Assembly: GCF_026230105.1 (NCBI RefSeq)
Contig: NC_079483.1
Coordinates: 13,447,312-13,511,311, forward strand
DNA from: Diorhabda sublineata
Lineage: Eukaryota; Arthropoda; Insecta; Coleoptera; Chrysomelidae
Length of the DNA: 64,000 nt
Direction of reading: 5' to 3'
Part shown: positions 21,001 to 31,930 of the stretch, piece by piece
Layout: every line of letters begins with the position of its first letter
Numbering within the stretch: the stretch's first letter is position 1
Notes under the pieces: generated by a model
What the model was told of the DNA's origin: nothing
The model's database searches: none
What the model saw: only the letters and a program-made list of their open reading frames with translations
Position numbers and translations under genes: made by a program

Positions 21001-24000
21001 TCATGTGCAACTGTACTTAAAGGGTTTCTGATATACACCAAGAGCTATTCTTATGGAGCCACCCCTATACTGCAAGGCAATTTAGATATGTAATTGTAAA
21101 GGCTTTAAAAGGGAGAAAAGAATGTTTTTTATTTTATAAGTAATGAGTATTAAATTTCAAAACAATATGTTAAAATAACTTACATTTTGTGTCATCGGGA
21201 ACAGGTGACTGAGTATAAGACAATTCGTCTTCAGTATCGCTAAAATCATCGAAAACTTCATGTTCCTCATCGCTTTCGACATCGTTAATCCGCAATACAT
21301 ATGTCTTTTTGTACAAAGCTGAGAGTAATACGTCTCTATCGTTTTCAGAAGATAATTTCAGTTGGTATGCTTTATTACCCAATTTAACAAATTCTTCACC
21401 TGTAATTTCAGAGAAATGCATTTAACAACCAAGTTAAAGAAGCTAACTAAAAAGCACTTTTTAAATCCTATTTATATAAAGAATACAATTAATTAAATTT
21501 ATATTGAAAAATTAGTAGTGAGTTCTCATTTTTTTATTGCTTGCACTTCCATTCATTGTACTAAATTTTTTCAACTTCTTTCCTAAATATTTATAACAGT
21601 TCACGAAACTTCAATGTTGCTGGAAGTGAAAATAAATCATATCTCACCATTTTGGGGGATCTCGGCTTGAATCAAACTATTTTCTACTTCCACCCCGTTT
21701 TCTGTTACAACACCTTTTCCTATAATACTTCCTGCAAATATTCTGCTATTAGCTTTTATTACACATTCTGGGCCAATTACACTATGAAGAATAGAAACGT
21801 TGTCTTCTATTTTGGTATCAGAAAATATGAAACAATTATTCAGTGTTACATTTTTACCAATTTTCACATTTGGGCCTAAAATAGATTTATTAACATTCGA
21901 TGATTCTGTAACCTGAGTCCCAGCTCCGATAACAACACCATTTTTGAAAATCTTGTTCCTAAAAAGATCTTTGAAAATATAGAGCGCCCGTTACATTAAT
22001 CTAATTGAAATTTTATAGATGATAATAAGAAACACATGGTTCCAACACAAAAATATGCACAAGTACACAAGGGAAGTGAAGGGCAGAGAGGAAAATCATA
22101 AGTGCAATATGCAAAACAAATACTAATACAAAACTGACTCCAAATAAAGGAAGAAAATACATACAAAAGTTATATCTAGCAAACAATATAAAACTATGAA
22201 AAAGTAAAATACATGGTAGCCAAAGCAAAGAAAACGAGATGGACAGGTAACAAACTGGACAAACTGGAACGTAACAGCAAAGGAAAACAAAAATTGTTTT
22301 ACAAAATAATTAAATCTTTAAGAAAAGGTAATAAACAAGAAGTCGTATTTTAAGCAACTACTGATGGAAACAGAAAATAATAATTTACAAAATAAAGAAA
22401 TTAATAACATAAATAATAAATAGGACCACGATAAAAACGAAGAAGTGATAATGAAAGAAGTAGTTAGAGAAGTGATCAAATGGCTTAAAAATGGATGCTA
22501 CAAAACAACACCTGAAATGTTAAAAGCATGGGAATGGGAGGCTTACGACATATTCACAAAAATATACATTACTTGGAATATGGCAAAGAAACCAAAAGGT
22601 TGGAAGAAGCGTTGTTACTACTAATTTCTAAGTCTTTAAGTCAGGAGTTAGCAATCAATGAAAGAACTACAGAGGAATAACTTTACTGAGAACATCGATG
22701 GAAGTGTAACGAAACCAAAAGTAGAACACAATAAATGATGCGCAAGGAAGAAACTGAAAACTATAAGCATATATTGGTGATTATGAACAATACATTCAAT
22801 ACAAATGAAACATATAGTAAAAGAACACCTCCAAAAATATAAGCTGTGATTAACTTGTAAATTTTATGTACATGGGATAAAATAAAGTATGGCAACTGAG
22901 TTGGAATGTCTGGAATCAGTGGTGACACACTTAGCAGACTATTTGTACCACTAAACCAACAATAACAATTAAACTGTTGCACATTTTCATCTTCAGAGAC
23001 TGAATGTGAACAAAATTGTCAGTGTTGATGGTAGTGAACAGTATGTTCAGTATAGTATGACAATTCACGTCAACATATTGGATGGAATATAGCAAACATT
23101 TTTAGAATACTTGAACCACAGAATAATAAAGAAAAACAAGAGTATTAAGGTATTAAAGAACAAACGTTCCAAAAAATCAGATCGTGAGTCAAATATATTT
23201 TTACATGTAACTTACTTTTTTCGAGGTTGGTCCAGGGGATGTATCCATTTTCTCATTAATTCTTTGCTGAAAATTGTAATTACAGTTTAATTATGGAATT
23301 AGACAAAATAGTAGAAAAGAACTCAAAAAAATATTATTTTTTTGTTAACTTTTACTAACGAATTTCTAAATTTGTCCAAACACAGATAAATATTTCAAAA
23401 GAAATAATAATATTATAATACCTAATTGCTTGATACATTTTCCAGGAAGAAATAGCTCCTCCAAAATCACTACCTTGTAAAATGTGAGTGTAAATTGTTC
23501 CTTCCAAAATTTCTTCATTCATTAACAATCCTCTTATCAAATCATCCTTGGTTTGAAAATCAAAATTATCAGAATATAATGGAAGAACAGATGGAGAACA
23601 TATAGCAATCCGAGTATCTTTTAAGTTATGTAGAAGGTTTACAGTTGAATTCTCCAAAAATATTTCCTGAAATAAATATTTTGAACAGTTCACTATTCAA
23701 CTTTATACATGAATTATATTTATATTATAACTAACTAATTTTAATTGTTGTGTTAAGATTACTAATATATTATTAGGTACAGTATTACAATCATATCAGT
23801 GACTAGATTTATTATCCCTGTTTATTTACAACACCACGCCATAGGAAAGAGTATCATCCACATTTTACGTACTAGAAAATAAAGGCAACTAACGAGTCTT
23901 ATTCTTTCAACATTAATGTCGAGCCTTGTAACATTTTTAAAAGATTATTTCTTACTAATCTTAGAAACATGTTTGGAATCTATAAGTAAGATTGGAATCA

Positions 24001-27000
24001 ACATAATCAATCACATTCTAAAAAATAGAAATATTCAAGTTCTATTTGTTTTATGCCGTAAAAATAATACTAATTAAATTGAAAATTTTATGAATAAATC
24101 TTAATATCTGTTCTGGTTCCTGCCATCCTGAACCTACTAATAATGTAATATTATGAGACGAAAAAGTTCTTCAAAATTGAAAAATTAATGTGAAAAAATA
24201 TAACAACACTTTGATAAATGAAAAATTTCTGAAACATAGTTTTCAAAAACTTACAATAGGAAACTCTACTTTTCTGGTGTGGGATTTACCAAGTTGTTTG
24301 AAAAGCAGAATTCTATTGTGACAATCTGTAGCCAATAGAATATCTTCACTTGATTGCCATCCAATGTGACCAATTCCAAATTCTTGTAAAATTATTGTCA
24401 TAGCCGCATATTTGTCCTTCTTTACAGTTTCTCTGTAATTAATAGTTATTTTATAATCTGTGAATCACCAATATTTATTATTTTTTCACCTTAATCAAGT
24501 AACACAGCAGGATTACACCTAACCTAAACAAATCAAATATTTATTGCATATTGTTTAAAAAGCAAGTGTTCAGTGTTCAGTTTTTCCTCCAAACAAAGTA
24601 TATCAAAATTGCCAAAAAGTACCAACTTGATGAACAGACAGCCACAAACATTGGTACGGAAAATAAATGGGAGACCATTATAAACAAACAATGTTTAAGA
24701 AGTCCAGAGGAGATCAAATCCAGGAAACAAACAAGAATGAGTGATTACTGGCTGTAAAAACCACTTGAAACAAAAACATGAAATGATCAACAAAACAATC
24801 CAAACTTAATCAATTACAGCAAAACTATATCCAGTGCTGAGAAAGAAAATAATTTTACAACCACAAACTCAATGCTATTTGATACAGCAAACTAAATCAG
24901 TTGTAACATTGGACACTCACGAGAGTGATACTCCACAAGTCTTCAAATGCTAATTGCTAACTTGGCAGATTGCAGTTACAAAAAAATGATGTCTGCATTG
25001 GTTAACAATAAAAATGTATTCTTTCTTCATGTACTTGCTGAATACATTTTAGGCAAATATCAACTCTAATAAAGCTTGCAAATTTATTTTTAAATGTTTT
25101 TCACAACATAGTTTCTTAGTTCAATCCAAATATGATCTATTAGCTTCGAGAGAAGTTTTAGTGGGAAACTTAAAGGAATGAGATATCAAATCAATTTGCA
25201 TTGTAACCATCAACATATTTTCTATAAACGGTGGTTCTATATTAAACGATACATTGGATTGTAATTTCAATTATAAAAAGTCCAATAAAACCAATTTCTC
25301 AAAACTAATTTAGGTTACCTCCATAAACATAATGGAAGCAGTGGAGTCTTGAATTCAAAAGATAACTAAAAATTGCTAATTTTATTGTCAAGCCACTAGT
25401 CACTTGAGTTTTTGGTCACTAAAATACTTCCTGTCTGTTCACATTTACCTTACTCCACAGATTTAGAAGAATACGACTTTTGACTTCCAAAAATAAAATA
25501 CATACCAAAAGGGAAATGTTTTGACAACATTCTTGACATTAAAAAGACTATAGCAGAGCAAATTTTTCCTGTCATGGTTTAAAGATTGGAATAATTGCAT
25601 TGCTAGCCATAGGAAACTAATCCAAATTTTGTAATGTTTCTACATAGTTTTCAATAAAATAATTCATCACATTTTTTTATCACAATTCATTTATAATTTA
25701 TAATCAAATCAAATTTCTTTTAAATTCAAGTCGTTATTATCATGCTCAATTTAACTAAAATTGAAGTCCTTGTAATAGATTTTCTGTATATGGACTATTA
25801 GAGAGTATTTACCTGTGCTTCTCTAAAAGTGGTAGTAGTGGTATGTTGGATATTACTCCAGGTTCCAATAAAACGAAATCTCCACGAATCAATCCTTTTG
25901 CATCCAAATCTCTAAGACAATCACCAAAAGACTGGCATGATTCTGATACAATCACATTAACTTTCATAGTTAATATCCAACCATCTCTATTATTTATACA
26001 CTTGCTGAAATAAATCACAATGTAAAATACAATTGTTACATCTTAATGATCTATAAAGGGATTGTAATAAGTTTATTTAAGCTTTTTTAAAACTTAGAAC
26101 AGAATGCCAAATGAAAATTACCATTTAAGCTTGTAACAGTATCAGGAAATAACTAAAATAGTGAAACACTTTTTTTGGTATTGTCATTAAATGATGTAAG
26201 GACCTTTTTATTCCTCCATCAATTAATATTTGCTTAATCTTGATAGTTTTCTTAACTAACTTCAACACTACTTTTGATTTTGTTATGGTTCACAAATGCT
26301 ACTTTGTGCGGAGAAAACATTTGATATTTCTCTCTGTGACGGGTAATAAAATACCATCTTAATTATTAATTATTATTAATTAATTTATAATAGTTGAAAA
26401 TTTGCTAACATTCTCTTAAATTCATTGATTCATCTTACCCAAAAATTGATATTAAATTACTAAACTCCGAAGATTGGTATTTTTTAAGAAGCGGTTGTTT
26501 GAGATAACTTAAGAATTATATCAATAGTTGCATTCTGCTTGTAGGAAGTGGGTGGTTTAAGATAAGAAATAACATTTAATAAAATGTAATTTCATTTCTA
26601 TTATTTGTGATATAAGTACAGTATTATAACCTAATTTAGCAATCAGATTGTTGTTTCTTTAATATTAGTAAATATTATTATATGGATCCATATTATTTTT
26701 TATTATCATTAATTAGTTGATTGATGTTTATTATTTGCTGTGATTCAATGAGTAATTTTTTGCGATGGAACTATTTGGATGATTTCAGAATTATGGGAAA
26801 ATTCAAAGAGGTAGAAAATATTCGTCCCATCAAAAAATTTACATTTCATAAAGCTCTGGTCAATCTGTTGGAGACAATATAAACATAACTTGGTAATATT
26901 TCAATGCCAAATAGATAGCAAATAAAATGTTCAATTCAAATAATTCAGGCTATCTGCTCAAGTGGATTAGAAATAAATGTTTCTTAAAAATAACTCATCA

Positions 27001-28161
27001 ATATATTTTTGAAACAGAACACCCCATATAAATTTTCTGTTTTTTATAATCTATTAAGTTACAAATTCAAATCACACACAATTCTACATTCAATAGTCTC
27101 AAAATTAGAGTTGTTCACAATTAAAATTATTAAATTAGTATTTCTGTTGAGAAAAAAGTCTGTGAAATTAAAAATAAGTCTTATTCTTATGAAGTAAAGG
27201 TAATACAAGAACTATCTGAAGATAATCATGACCCAAAATGAAATTTTGTGAAACCAGTTCTTGGAATAAGAAATGCAGTTGGTAAGAATTATGAGAAATT
27301 TGGTTTCAGCAAAATGGTGCATCACCACAACTCATTGTTGCTATATGAAATTATTTAAATGATGTTAACTAAGACAAATGAATTGGTACAATAGAGTGGT
27401 AGAATATATTTACACACCTTTTCACTATCATCCCAATTTAAGAAACTAATTGGTTGTTTAGCATAACTTATATATGTTGAACTATTATGAGTAAAGAAAG
27501 TAATGGGAATTTAAAAACGTTACTTTTAACACAAGAAACAAACAGATAACATACTTGCTACTTTTGACATAGTTTGCATACAAATACAAGCCAAGAGAAC
27601 TCTTAGTCCATATTACAAATAGTTACCTACTAAGTCAAGAAATTCTAATTAGAGGGTAAGCAGCCACAATATTATGAATCCAAAAAAACCATTTTTCATG
27701 TCAATGAATCCTTATCTAAATATTGTTCTATATATCTAGTGCAATTCTCACCTAATATGTTGTTTAATTTCTTCAGCATGACTACAACAGAATAAAAACA
27801 CTTCTTCTATTCCCCCAAGACATAAGAATTCTAAAGTATAGTCGATTAGCGGTTTGTTTAAAACTGGTAATAGGGCCTAAAAGTTAATTTAACAAATAAG
27901 TTGATAAATATATGTTATCTATTTATATGTATATCGTATGTGAAATTATAAAATAATTAAAAAAACGTTAACCTAATCTTACGTATTACTGAAATGGTTT
28001 AAATACATGTCAATAATACAACTAAGACAGTATCAATTATAAATACAAATACTAACATGAGGAACAGCATTTGTTATAGGTAAGAACTCATCTGAAAATG
28101 TATCGGCTACCACTACTGCTTGAGTTGTTTTTTCTTTCTGAATTTCTTTTTTATTGCTCAT
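17858..28161 (-). CDS. EIF2B5: Translation initiation factor eIF2B subunit epsilon
   Basis: eIF2B-epsilon is the catalytic subunit of the cytosolic guanine-nucleotide exchange factor that recycles eIF2-GDP. Eleven exons join in frame: 28161-28057, 27876-27752, 26004-25813, 24432-24255, 23666-23422, 23266-23216, 21958-21648, 21399-21184, 20625-20507, 19666-19502 and 18073-17858, giving 640 residues. Domains: nucleotidyltransferase-like (about 14-285; QAVVVADTF, LIDYTLEFL, DLDAKGLIRGDFVL, DDLIRGLLMNEEIL), left-handed beta-helix hexapeptide repeats (about 300-400), an acidic linker (about 425-470), and the C-terminal W2/HEAT domain (about 475-640; DNLILEINSSRYAYNVTVKEV, then EDVILDWF and the acidic AA-box end). 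All splice phases agree. About 25 residues expected between exons 6 and 7 are not found, and an extra candidate terminal exon lies at 19390-19241. Intron 6 holds a LINE. Confidence 0.93.
18074..19240. other. EIF2B5 3'-most intron
   Basis: No transposon domain or additional exon recognised. Plain AT-rich sequence apart from the candidate exon just upstream at 19241-19390. Confidence 0.45.
19241..19390 (-). CDS. EIF2B5: Candidate alternative terminal exon of EIF2B5
   Basis: After a good acceptor (ATATGTTTTAG) there are 49 codons in the correct phase (0) followed by TAG. The peptide begins DVVLAHELEAVKIK, and its first residues resemble the vertebrate helix after exon 10 (acidic ED, then LxHE) better than exon 12 does. 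Used as a last exon it would replace the eIF2-binding end of W2. Used as a 10-codon exon (donor GTGAAA at 19360) it would add residues to the main form. No AATAAA was noted immediately downstream. It may instead be a decayed duplicate. Confidence 0.35.
   Translation of the reverse strand, partial: DVVLAHELEAVKIKIKFAFEQQLIRSGIMYRKMYPNIFSVHKEVIKNWR
19931..20070. repeat. Two-copy tandem repeat of about 70 bp containing hairpins
   Basis: Copies at 19931-19998 and 19999-20070 each start TTTTAGT, contain AACCTTTATAAAGTGTA and end TAATATATTATTT. In the first copy AACCTTTATAAA pairs with TTTATAAAGGTT to form a hairpin. A third copy begins at 20071 (TTTTTAGTC) and fades. It lies in EIF2B5 intron 9. 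Confidence 0.7.
21648..21958 (-). CDS. EIF2B5: EIF2B5 exon 7: left-handed beta-helix repeats
   Basis: It encodes hexapeptide-repeat sequence of the I-G-x-G-x-x type (VVIGAGTQV, SILGPNVKIGKNVTL, SVIGPECVIKANSRIFAGS, IGKGVV). The acceptor is CTTTTTAG. The incoming phase is 2 and the outgoing phase is 1, matching its neighbours. Confidence 0.92.
22200..22730 (+). mobile_element. LINE fragment (linker and RT N-terminus)
   Basis: The plus strand reads LERNSKGKQKLFYKIIKSLR, then a decayed stretch, then VVREVIKWLKNG, TPEMLKAWEWEAYDIFTKIY and NMAKKPKGWKK. This is the EN-RT linker and first RT motif of a jockey/RTE-like LINE. Stops and frameshifts are present. It is inserted antisense in EIF2B5 intron 6, the same intron in which a short exon appears to be missing. 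Confidence 0.75.
24433..25812. other. EIF2B5 intron 3
   Basis: A 68-codon plus-strand ORF (24551-24757) with KWETIINKQCL has a faint LINE-linker look, but I could not assign it. The rest shows no domain. CCTAACCTAAA at 24517-24527 is a two-unit telomere-like motif. Confidence 0.35.
26005..27751. other. EIF2B5 intron 2 with a mariner-like relic
   Basis: Mostly unremarkable AT-rich intron. Near 27295-27410 (+) one frame reads WFQQNGASPQ, then NYLNDVN and IGTIEW, matching the FQQ(D/N)GAPPH ... YLN ... IEW segment of the transposase family seen at 1274-2342. It is riddled with stops. The second-Asp position reads Asn here too. Confidence 0.4.
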
Positions 28162-28975
28162 TTTTTGGAAGAATATTAATTTTTCAATCCTAGAACAACG
28201 TAACTTTATTTATATTATACTTCTTCCAACATAAAGGTTATCTATGGCTTCTACACGAAGCTTCTTGGCCTCCACCTTGACAATAATTGGACAACCTATA
28301 TTTACTATTACACATATAATATCTGATTACAAAATAGTACATGTACAAATTAGACAAGTAAACTCAAACTATCTTGTATTCTAAAAAATTTTAAAAATTT
28401 GTAGAAATTTATTTTGTGCTGCATAGAGAGCAACAAGTTTGGTATTTTCAGTTTAAGAGTTTTTCATACAAATGAAACTATGGTAATATATTTATCGGGC
28501 AGAAAAATAAGTTACGCTGGAAAACATTGAATTACCCACATATAACACATATGTTTAGCCTTATTTATCAGTATATGGTTAAAAGCTTAATTATATTATT
28601 TTTAAATAGGAGGAACAGATCTGCCCTTTAAACATTAAATAGTTTTGCTGAGACTCTTCATTCCGTTTCCGCGATGATATAAACCAATTTCAGACAGACA
28701 GAGTAGATTTCTTTGCATAATTTCATATAATGCTGAAATAGTATTGTTTCGATCTGATAACGTTAGGAAGGTTCGATCATTTAGTGATACAAAATCTACT
28801 TCTTTTAATGATTCTTTTAAATTATTTTTCGTTCATGTTCCTATCTTTATTACACGTTCAAAATTTTATAATAATGAAAGGTTTTGGCGGATTTGTTAAT
28901 ATATTGTTCAAACTATCTGCTAAGACCTATCTGGTAGGTTATAAATATATGTACATATTTTATATGTACATATGT

Positions 28976-28978
<3 letters not shown>
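28162..28978. other. Upstream region of EIF2B5
   Basis: It should hold the EIF2B5 promoter and 5' UTR. No TATA box or other element can be named with confidence. No gene or transposon domain was recognised. Confidence 0.4.

Positions 28979-29058
<80 letters not shown>
28979..29058. repeat. (TA)n microsatellite, about 40 units
   Basis: A nearly pure 80-bp TA tract. The plus-strand ORF of 91 codons ending here (I-Y repeats) is an artefact of this tract. Confidence 0.97.
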
Positions 29059-29062
<4 letters not shown>

Positions 29063-29299
29063 ATTGAAAAAATATTTACGCAAATGTGACAAAAGTTAAA
29101 GATGAATATATTGAAAGAGAACATATAGAAAACGAGGCAGATTTAACAAGGAGGATAGTGTGACAGCGAAAGTGGAATTTCACATAATGAAGACGATGAC
29201 GATTTATATTGAAAACCGAAGTAGACAATTATTTGTTTTTCTTCAATTTTAACTTAAATCATATTACTTCTGTTTCTAAATTAGTTTTTTTTTCAATAA

Positions 29300-29338
29300 T
29301 TTTGAAACAGAAGGGACCTAAAATCAAGAACATTTAGA
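29300..29338. repeat. Dispersed hairpin repeat copy
   Basis: TTTTGAAACAGAAGGGACCT followed by AAAATCAAGAACATTTAGA. A partial left arm (CTTCTGTTTCTAAA) lies at about 29268-29281. Like the copy at 49014, it sits close to a TA microsatellite. Confidence 0.65.
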
Positions 29339-29442
29339 AACATAAACATACCCGTGGTCTGCCTGGTCTATATCTTGGTGAACGATAGAGGTAGTGGAAA
29401 ACGTCTTGAGTTGAAAATAGTTACGTTGAACTAAACGGTAAC

Positions 29443-29560
29443 GTTAGAGAGAACAGGCCAGCTTTTAGACGATTAAAAGACAATTTTCTACGAAGGTGTA
29501 CAATGGGCATTGCGGCTGGAGGTGGCCACTTGAAAAATTACTTTAAATTTCATAAATAAT
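29443..29560 (+). mobile_element. Mariner-like transposase C-terminal relic
   Basis: The frame at 29479 reads DNFLRRCTMGIAAGGGHLKN, matching the end of DUF4817-type mariner transposases (LRRCxxCIxxxGGHFExLL). Nothing of the catalytic domain is recognisable upstream. Confidence 0.5.
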
Positions 29561-30165
29561 TTTTTTTTATTTATATTATGATGTGTGCTTTAGTGCCAAA
29601 CCTTTTTCTTACCTAAAACTTTTCTTGACCAACCAACCTCTAAAGCTAGATTTTATTACTTTGCAGCATTTTCTATCATAACTTGATCAGAAAAATCATA
29701 AAATAGCAAGAATTTATTTTAAACCAATTGTTTGATTTTTTTCCACTTCGCTGTCTTTAAAGGCTAATTCTAGCAAAAGTAGACTGTTAAGTAACATTTT
29801 TTTTATTGATGATTCTGAAAGCTGAGTAGTTGAGTGCACTTTTTAAGCCTACTAAGAAATCATGAAGTAGCCTGTTTAGATTTTTAATTTAAATTTGAAA
29901 ATTTAGGTCATAATTCATAATACGTGAATTTTTCTGTTTATAAATATATCCATTAGAAACATTTAAGATCCGAAAAAATCAATAAAATAGACCGAATAGT
30001 CCTAGTGGATGAGATCTTTCTATTACGAAAATGAAGAAGATTTTTTGAAGTTTATAATAAATGAATTGTCTAAATAATATAGAGAAATATATAAAGAATT
30101 ATAGCGAAGTTAAGGTTGGCATTTTTATGAATTTAATAAACTGGCGTATCCTTTGAATATGAAAA
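29561..30165. other. Intergenic spacer before the HTH gene
   Basis: No coding or transposon motif recognised. It presumably contains the promoter of the gene at 30166. Confidence 0.4.
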
Positions 30166-30702
30166 ATGAACACTTCCAATAACACTAGCAAAGACAATGA
30201 TTCTAGTTTGGAACAACCTAATCAATTAAAAGCAATAAGATGTAACGCGACAAATTGTACTCTAGAAGAGAAAATAGTTGCTGCTGTGTGGTACCATGAA
30301 AGAGTATATACAGGAATGTCTGATGAACAGTTGGAACAAAATTATCTTATTAGATTTAAGAAGCAATTTCCAAAATGCGATACGCTCAGAAAATGGGAAT
30401 GTCAGTTATTTGGAGATGGTCATTTATCCAGTAAACCAAGAAAAAATAGAAGTACTCTGGGTAGATTAGTTTATATTCCTTATGTAAAAGAATCTTTAAC
30501 TCGTTATCCAAATCTTACAATACAAGCAAGAGCTAATTTGCTTGGTATATCTGTACATACTTTAGCTAAAATTTTCAGAAAAGACTTGAAAAAAGAAGTC
30601 TCACTTAATAGAAAAAAGTGTATTATTGATAATAATGAGGCAGATGTACAAACTGAAATGAGTGTCGATTTAGTAAGAAATGTAGAAAGTAAAAGACAAT
30701 GA
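30166..30702 (+). CDS. Stand-alone transposase-type helix-turn-helix protein
   Basis: Intact single-exon ORF of 178 codons with an ATG in an A-rich context and an AATAAA 41 bases after the stop. Residues about 31-90 resemble the first HTH (DUF4817/PAI-like) of mariner-type transposases: LEEKIVAAVWYHERVYTG, RFKKQFPKCDTLRKWECQLF, then a basic GHLSSKPRKNRST linker. Residues about 104-145 resemble the second HTH: SLTRYPNLTIQARANLLGIS, then VHTLAKIFRKDLKK. The DDE catalytic half is absent; the following sequence is unrelated. There are no terminal inverted repeats that I can see. It may be a domesticated transposase DNA-binding domain or simply a truncated copy that happens to be open. It lies between EIF2B5 and PCM1, divergent from the former. 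Confidence 0.7.
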   Translation: MNTSNNTSKDNDSSLEQPNQLKAIRCNATNCTLEEKIVAAVWYHERVYTGMSDEQLEQNYLIRFKKQFPKCDTLRKWECQLFGDGHLSSKPRKNRSTLGRLVYIPYVKESLTRYPNLTIQARANLLGISVHTLAKIFRKDLKKEVSLNRKKCIIDNNEADVQTEMSVDLVRNVESKRQ

Positions 30703-30742
30703 TATTCTTTCCAATGAAGAAAACCATGAAATCAAAATTAAT

Positions 30743-30748
30743 AATAAA
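30743..30748 (+). terminator. Polyadenylation signal of the HTH gene
   Basis: AATAAA, 41 bases after the stop codon at 30700-30702. Confidence 0.5.
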
Positions 30749-30969
30749 TTCTACATAAGCTAATATTATATGAGTATCTAGCAGTTTTGTTGACATTGAC
30801 ATTCAATTTGTATGTGTAGTTGTTTTTAATTACACTGTCTAAAATTCTATTCCTTTTTTAATTTGAATTTGAGATTGTGGGCCCAGATTTACGTGAACTG
30901 TAGGAGCTGAATACATGGATGTGCCTTAATAATGTTTGTTTTGTGACTTGGTATTTGATTTTGTGATAG

Positions 30970-31930
30970 TTGATCATGAGCACATCAGGATCATTTGATT
31001 TCAAGGCTTCTATTGAGAAAGTTGGAAAAGACAAATCATTTTACTACTGACACATTAAAAGGTTTTGGATGTCGTAAATAGTTGACTTTGGCTGCTTATG
31101 GTTCCAATAATGATGAATATAAGACCAAGGACTCGCCTGCTCAGCTCTTTTTGGTGAATACACTGAATGTAACCAATGAAGAACTCACATCTTGTCAAAC
31201 AGCCAAAGATATTTGGGCCAAGTGAGTTCTGTATATGAGCTGAGTTCAAGAAATTATATAGGCTTCTAGAATCTTTCTTTCTTCCAGAGGTTGCCAGAGG
31301 CTGAACTGTCCAAATTAATATTGATGTGACAGATCATGTTAACTCTCCCTCCCCCTTACTTTGAATTTAAAAGTGTCTGGGAGAGTGTTCCTATTCAAGA
31401 CAGAACTCTCAATAGTCTAATGGAATGTTTGAGCTAATTGAAATACGTCTGCTGAGCAAAAAATCAAGTGATGAAGTGGCACTTCTTGCCAAAATATCGC
31501 TAAAGTAAAAAAGAAGGGCTAATGAAACTTCACGTGCCTTACAGCAAATTGGTTGACGTTCCAAGAGTTACAAGTGCCACTAGGAACACTATTGGGCTAG
31601 CGATTGTCACAACTGCCAAAAGAATAAAGCCGAGAGTGAACAACCAGATGAAAATAAGGACATGCTGTGAGCTGTGAACATATTTCAGCATATGGCTCAG
31701 ACTGTACTTTATGGATGGCTGACACTGGGGCAACCCAACATATGATGAATTTGAAAGAATACTTTTTTTCAAACACTTCCTGACACCTAGGTATATCCAG
31801 GCTGGTAACCATAATGATATCAAGGCGTACGGAAAGGGAGAAGGATGATTTCTATGAAGCCGAAGTCCAAGGTGGCTGTTTGCTTGGTTACATTCATCAA
31901 TGAAGTAAAAATGCTACTTTGTTAAGGACA
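30970..31930 (+). mobile_element. Ty1/copia gag-protease relic
   Basis: Ordered copia features in mixed frames: a UBN2-type gag segment (SPAQLFLVNTLNVTNEEL, then CQTAKDIWAK) at about 31092-31222, the gag C-terminus (YFEFKSVWESVPIQDRTLNS) at about 31360, a damaged CCHC zinc knuckle (SYKCH...HYWASDCHNC) at about 31560-31620, and an intact-looking aspartic protease start (WMADTGATQHM) at 31712-31744. Stops and frameshifts interrupt every domain. Integrase and RT are missing. Confidence 0.8.

Noticed and set aside
22013..22228. 71-codon minus-strand hydrophobic ORF
   Set aside because: Antisense to the LINE fragment; hydrophobicity comes from reading A-rich LINE sequence backwards.
28784..29059. 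91-codon plus-strand ORF
   Set aside because: Its second half is Ile-Tyr repeats translated from the TA microsatellite, and the rest has no motif.
31539..31823. Two minus-strand ORFs
   Set aside because: They are antisense shadows of the copia gag/protease relic on the plus strand.
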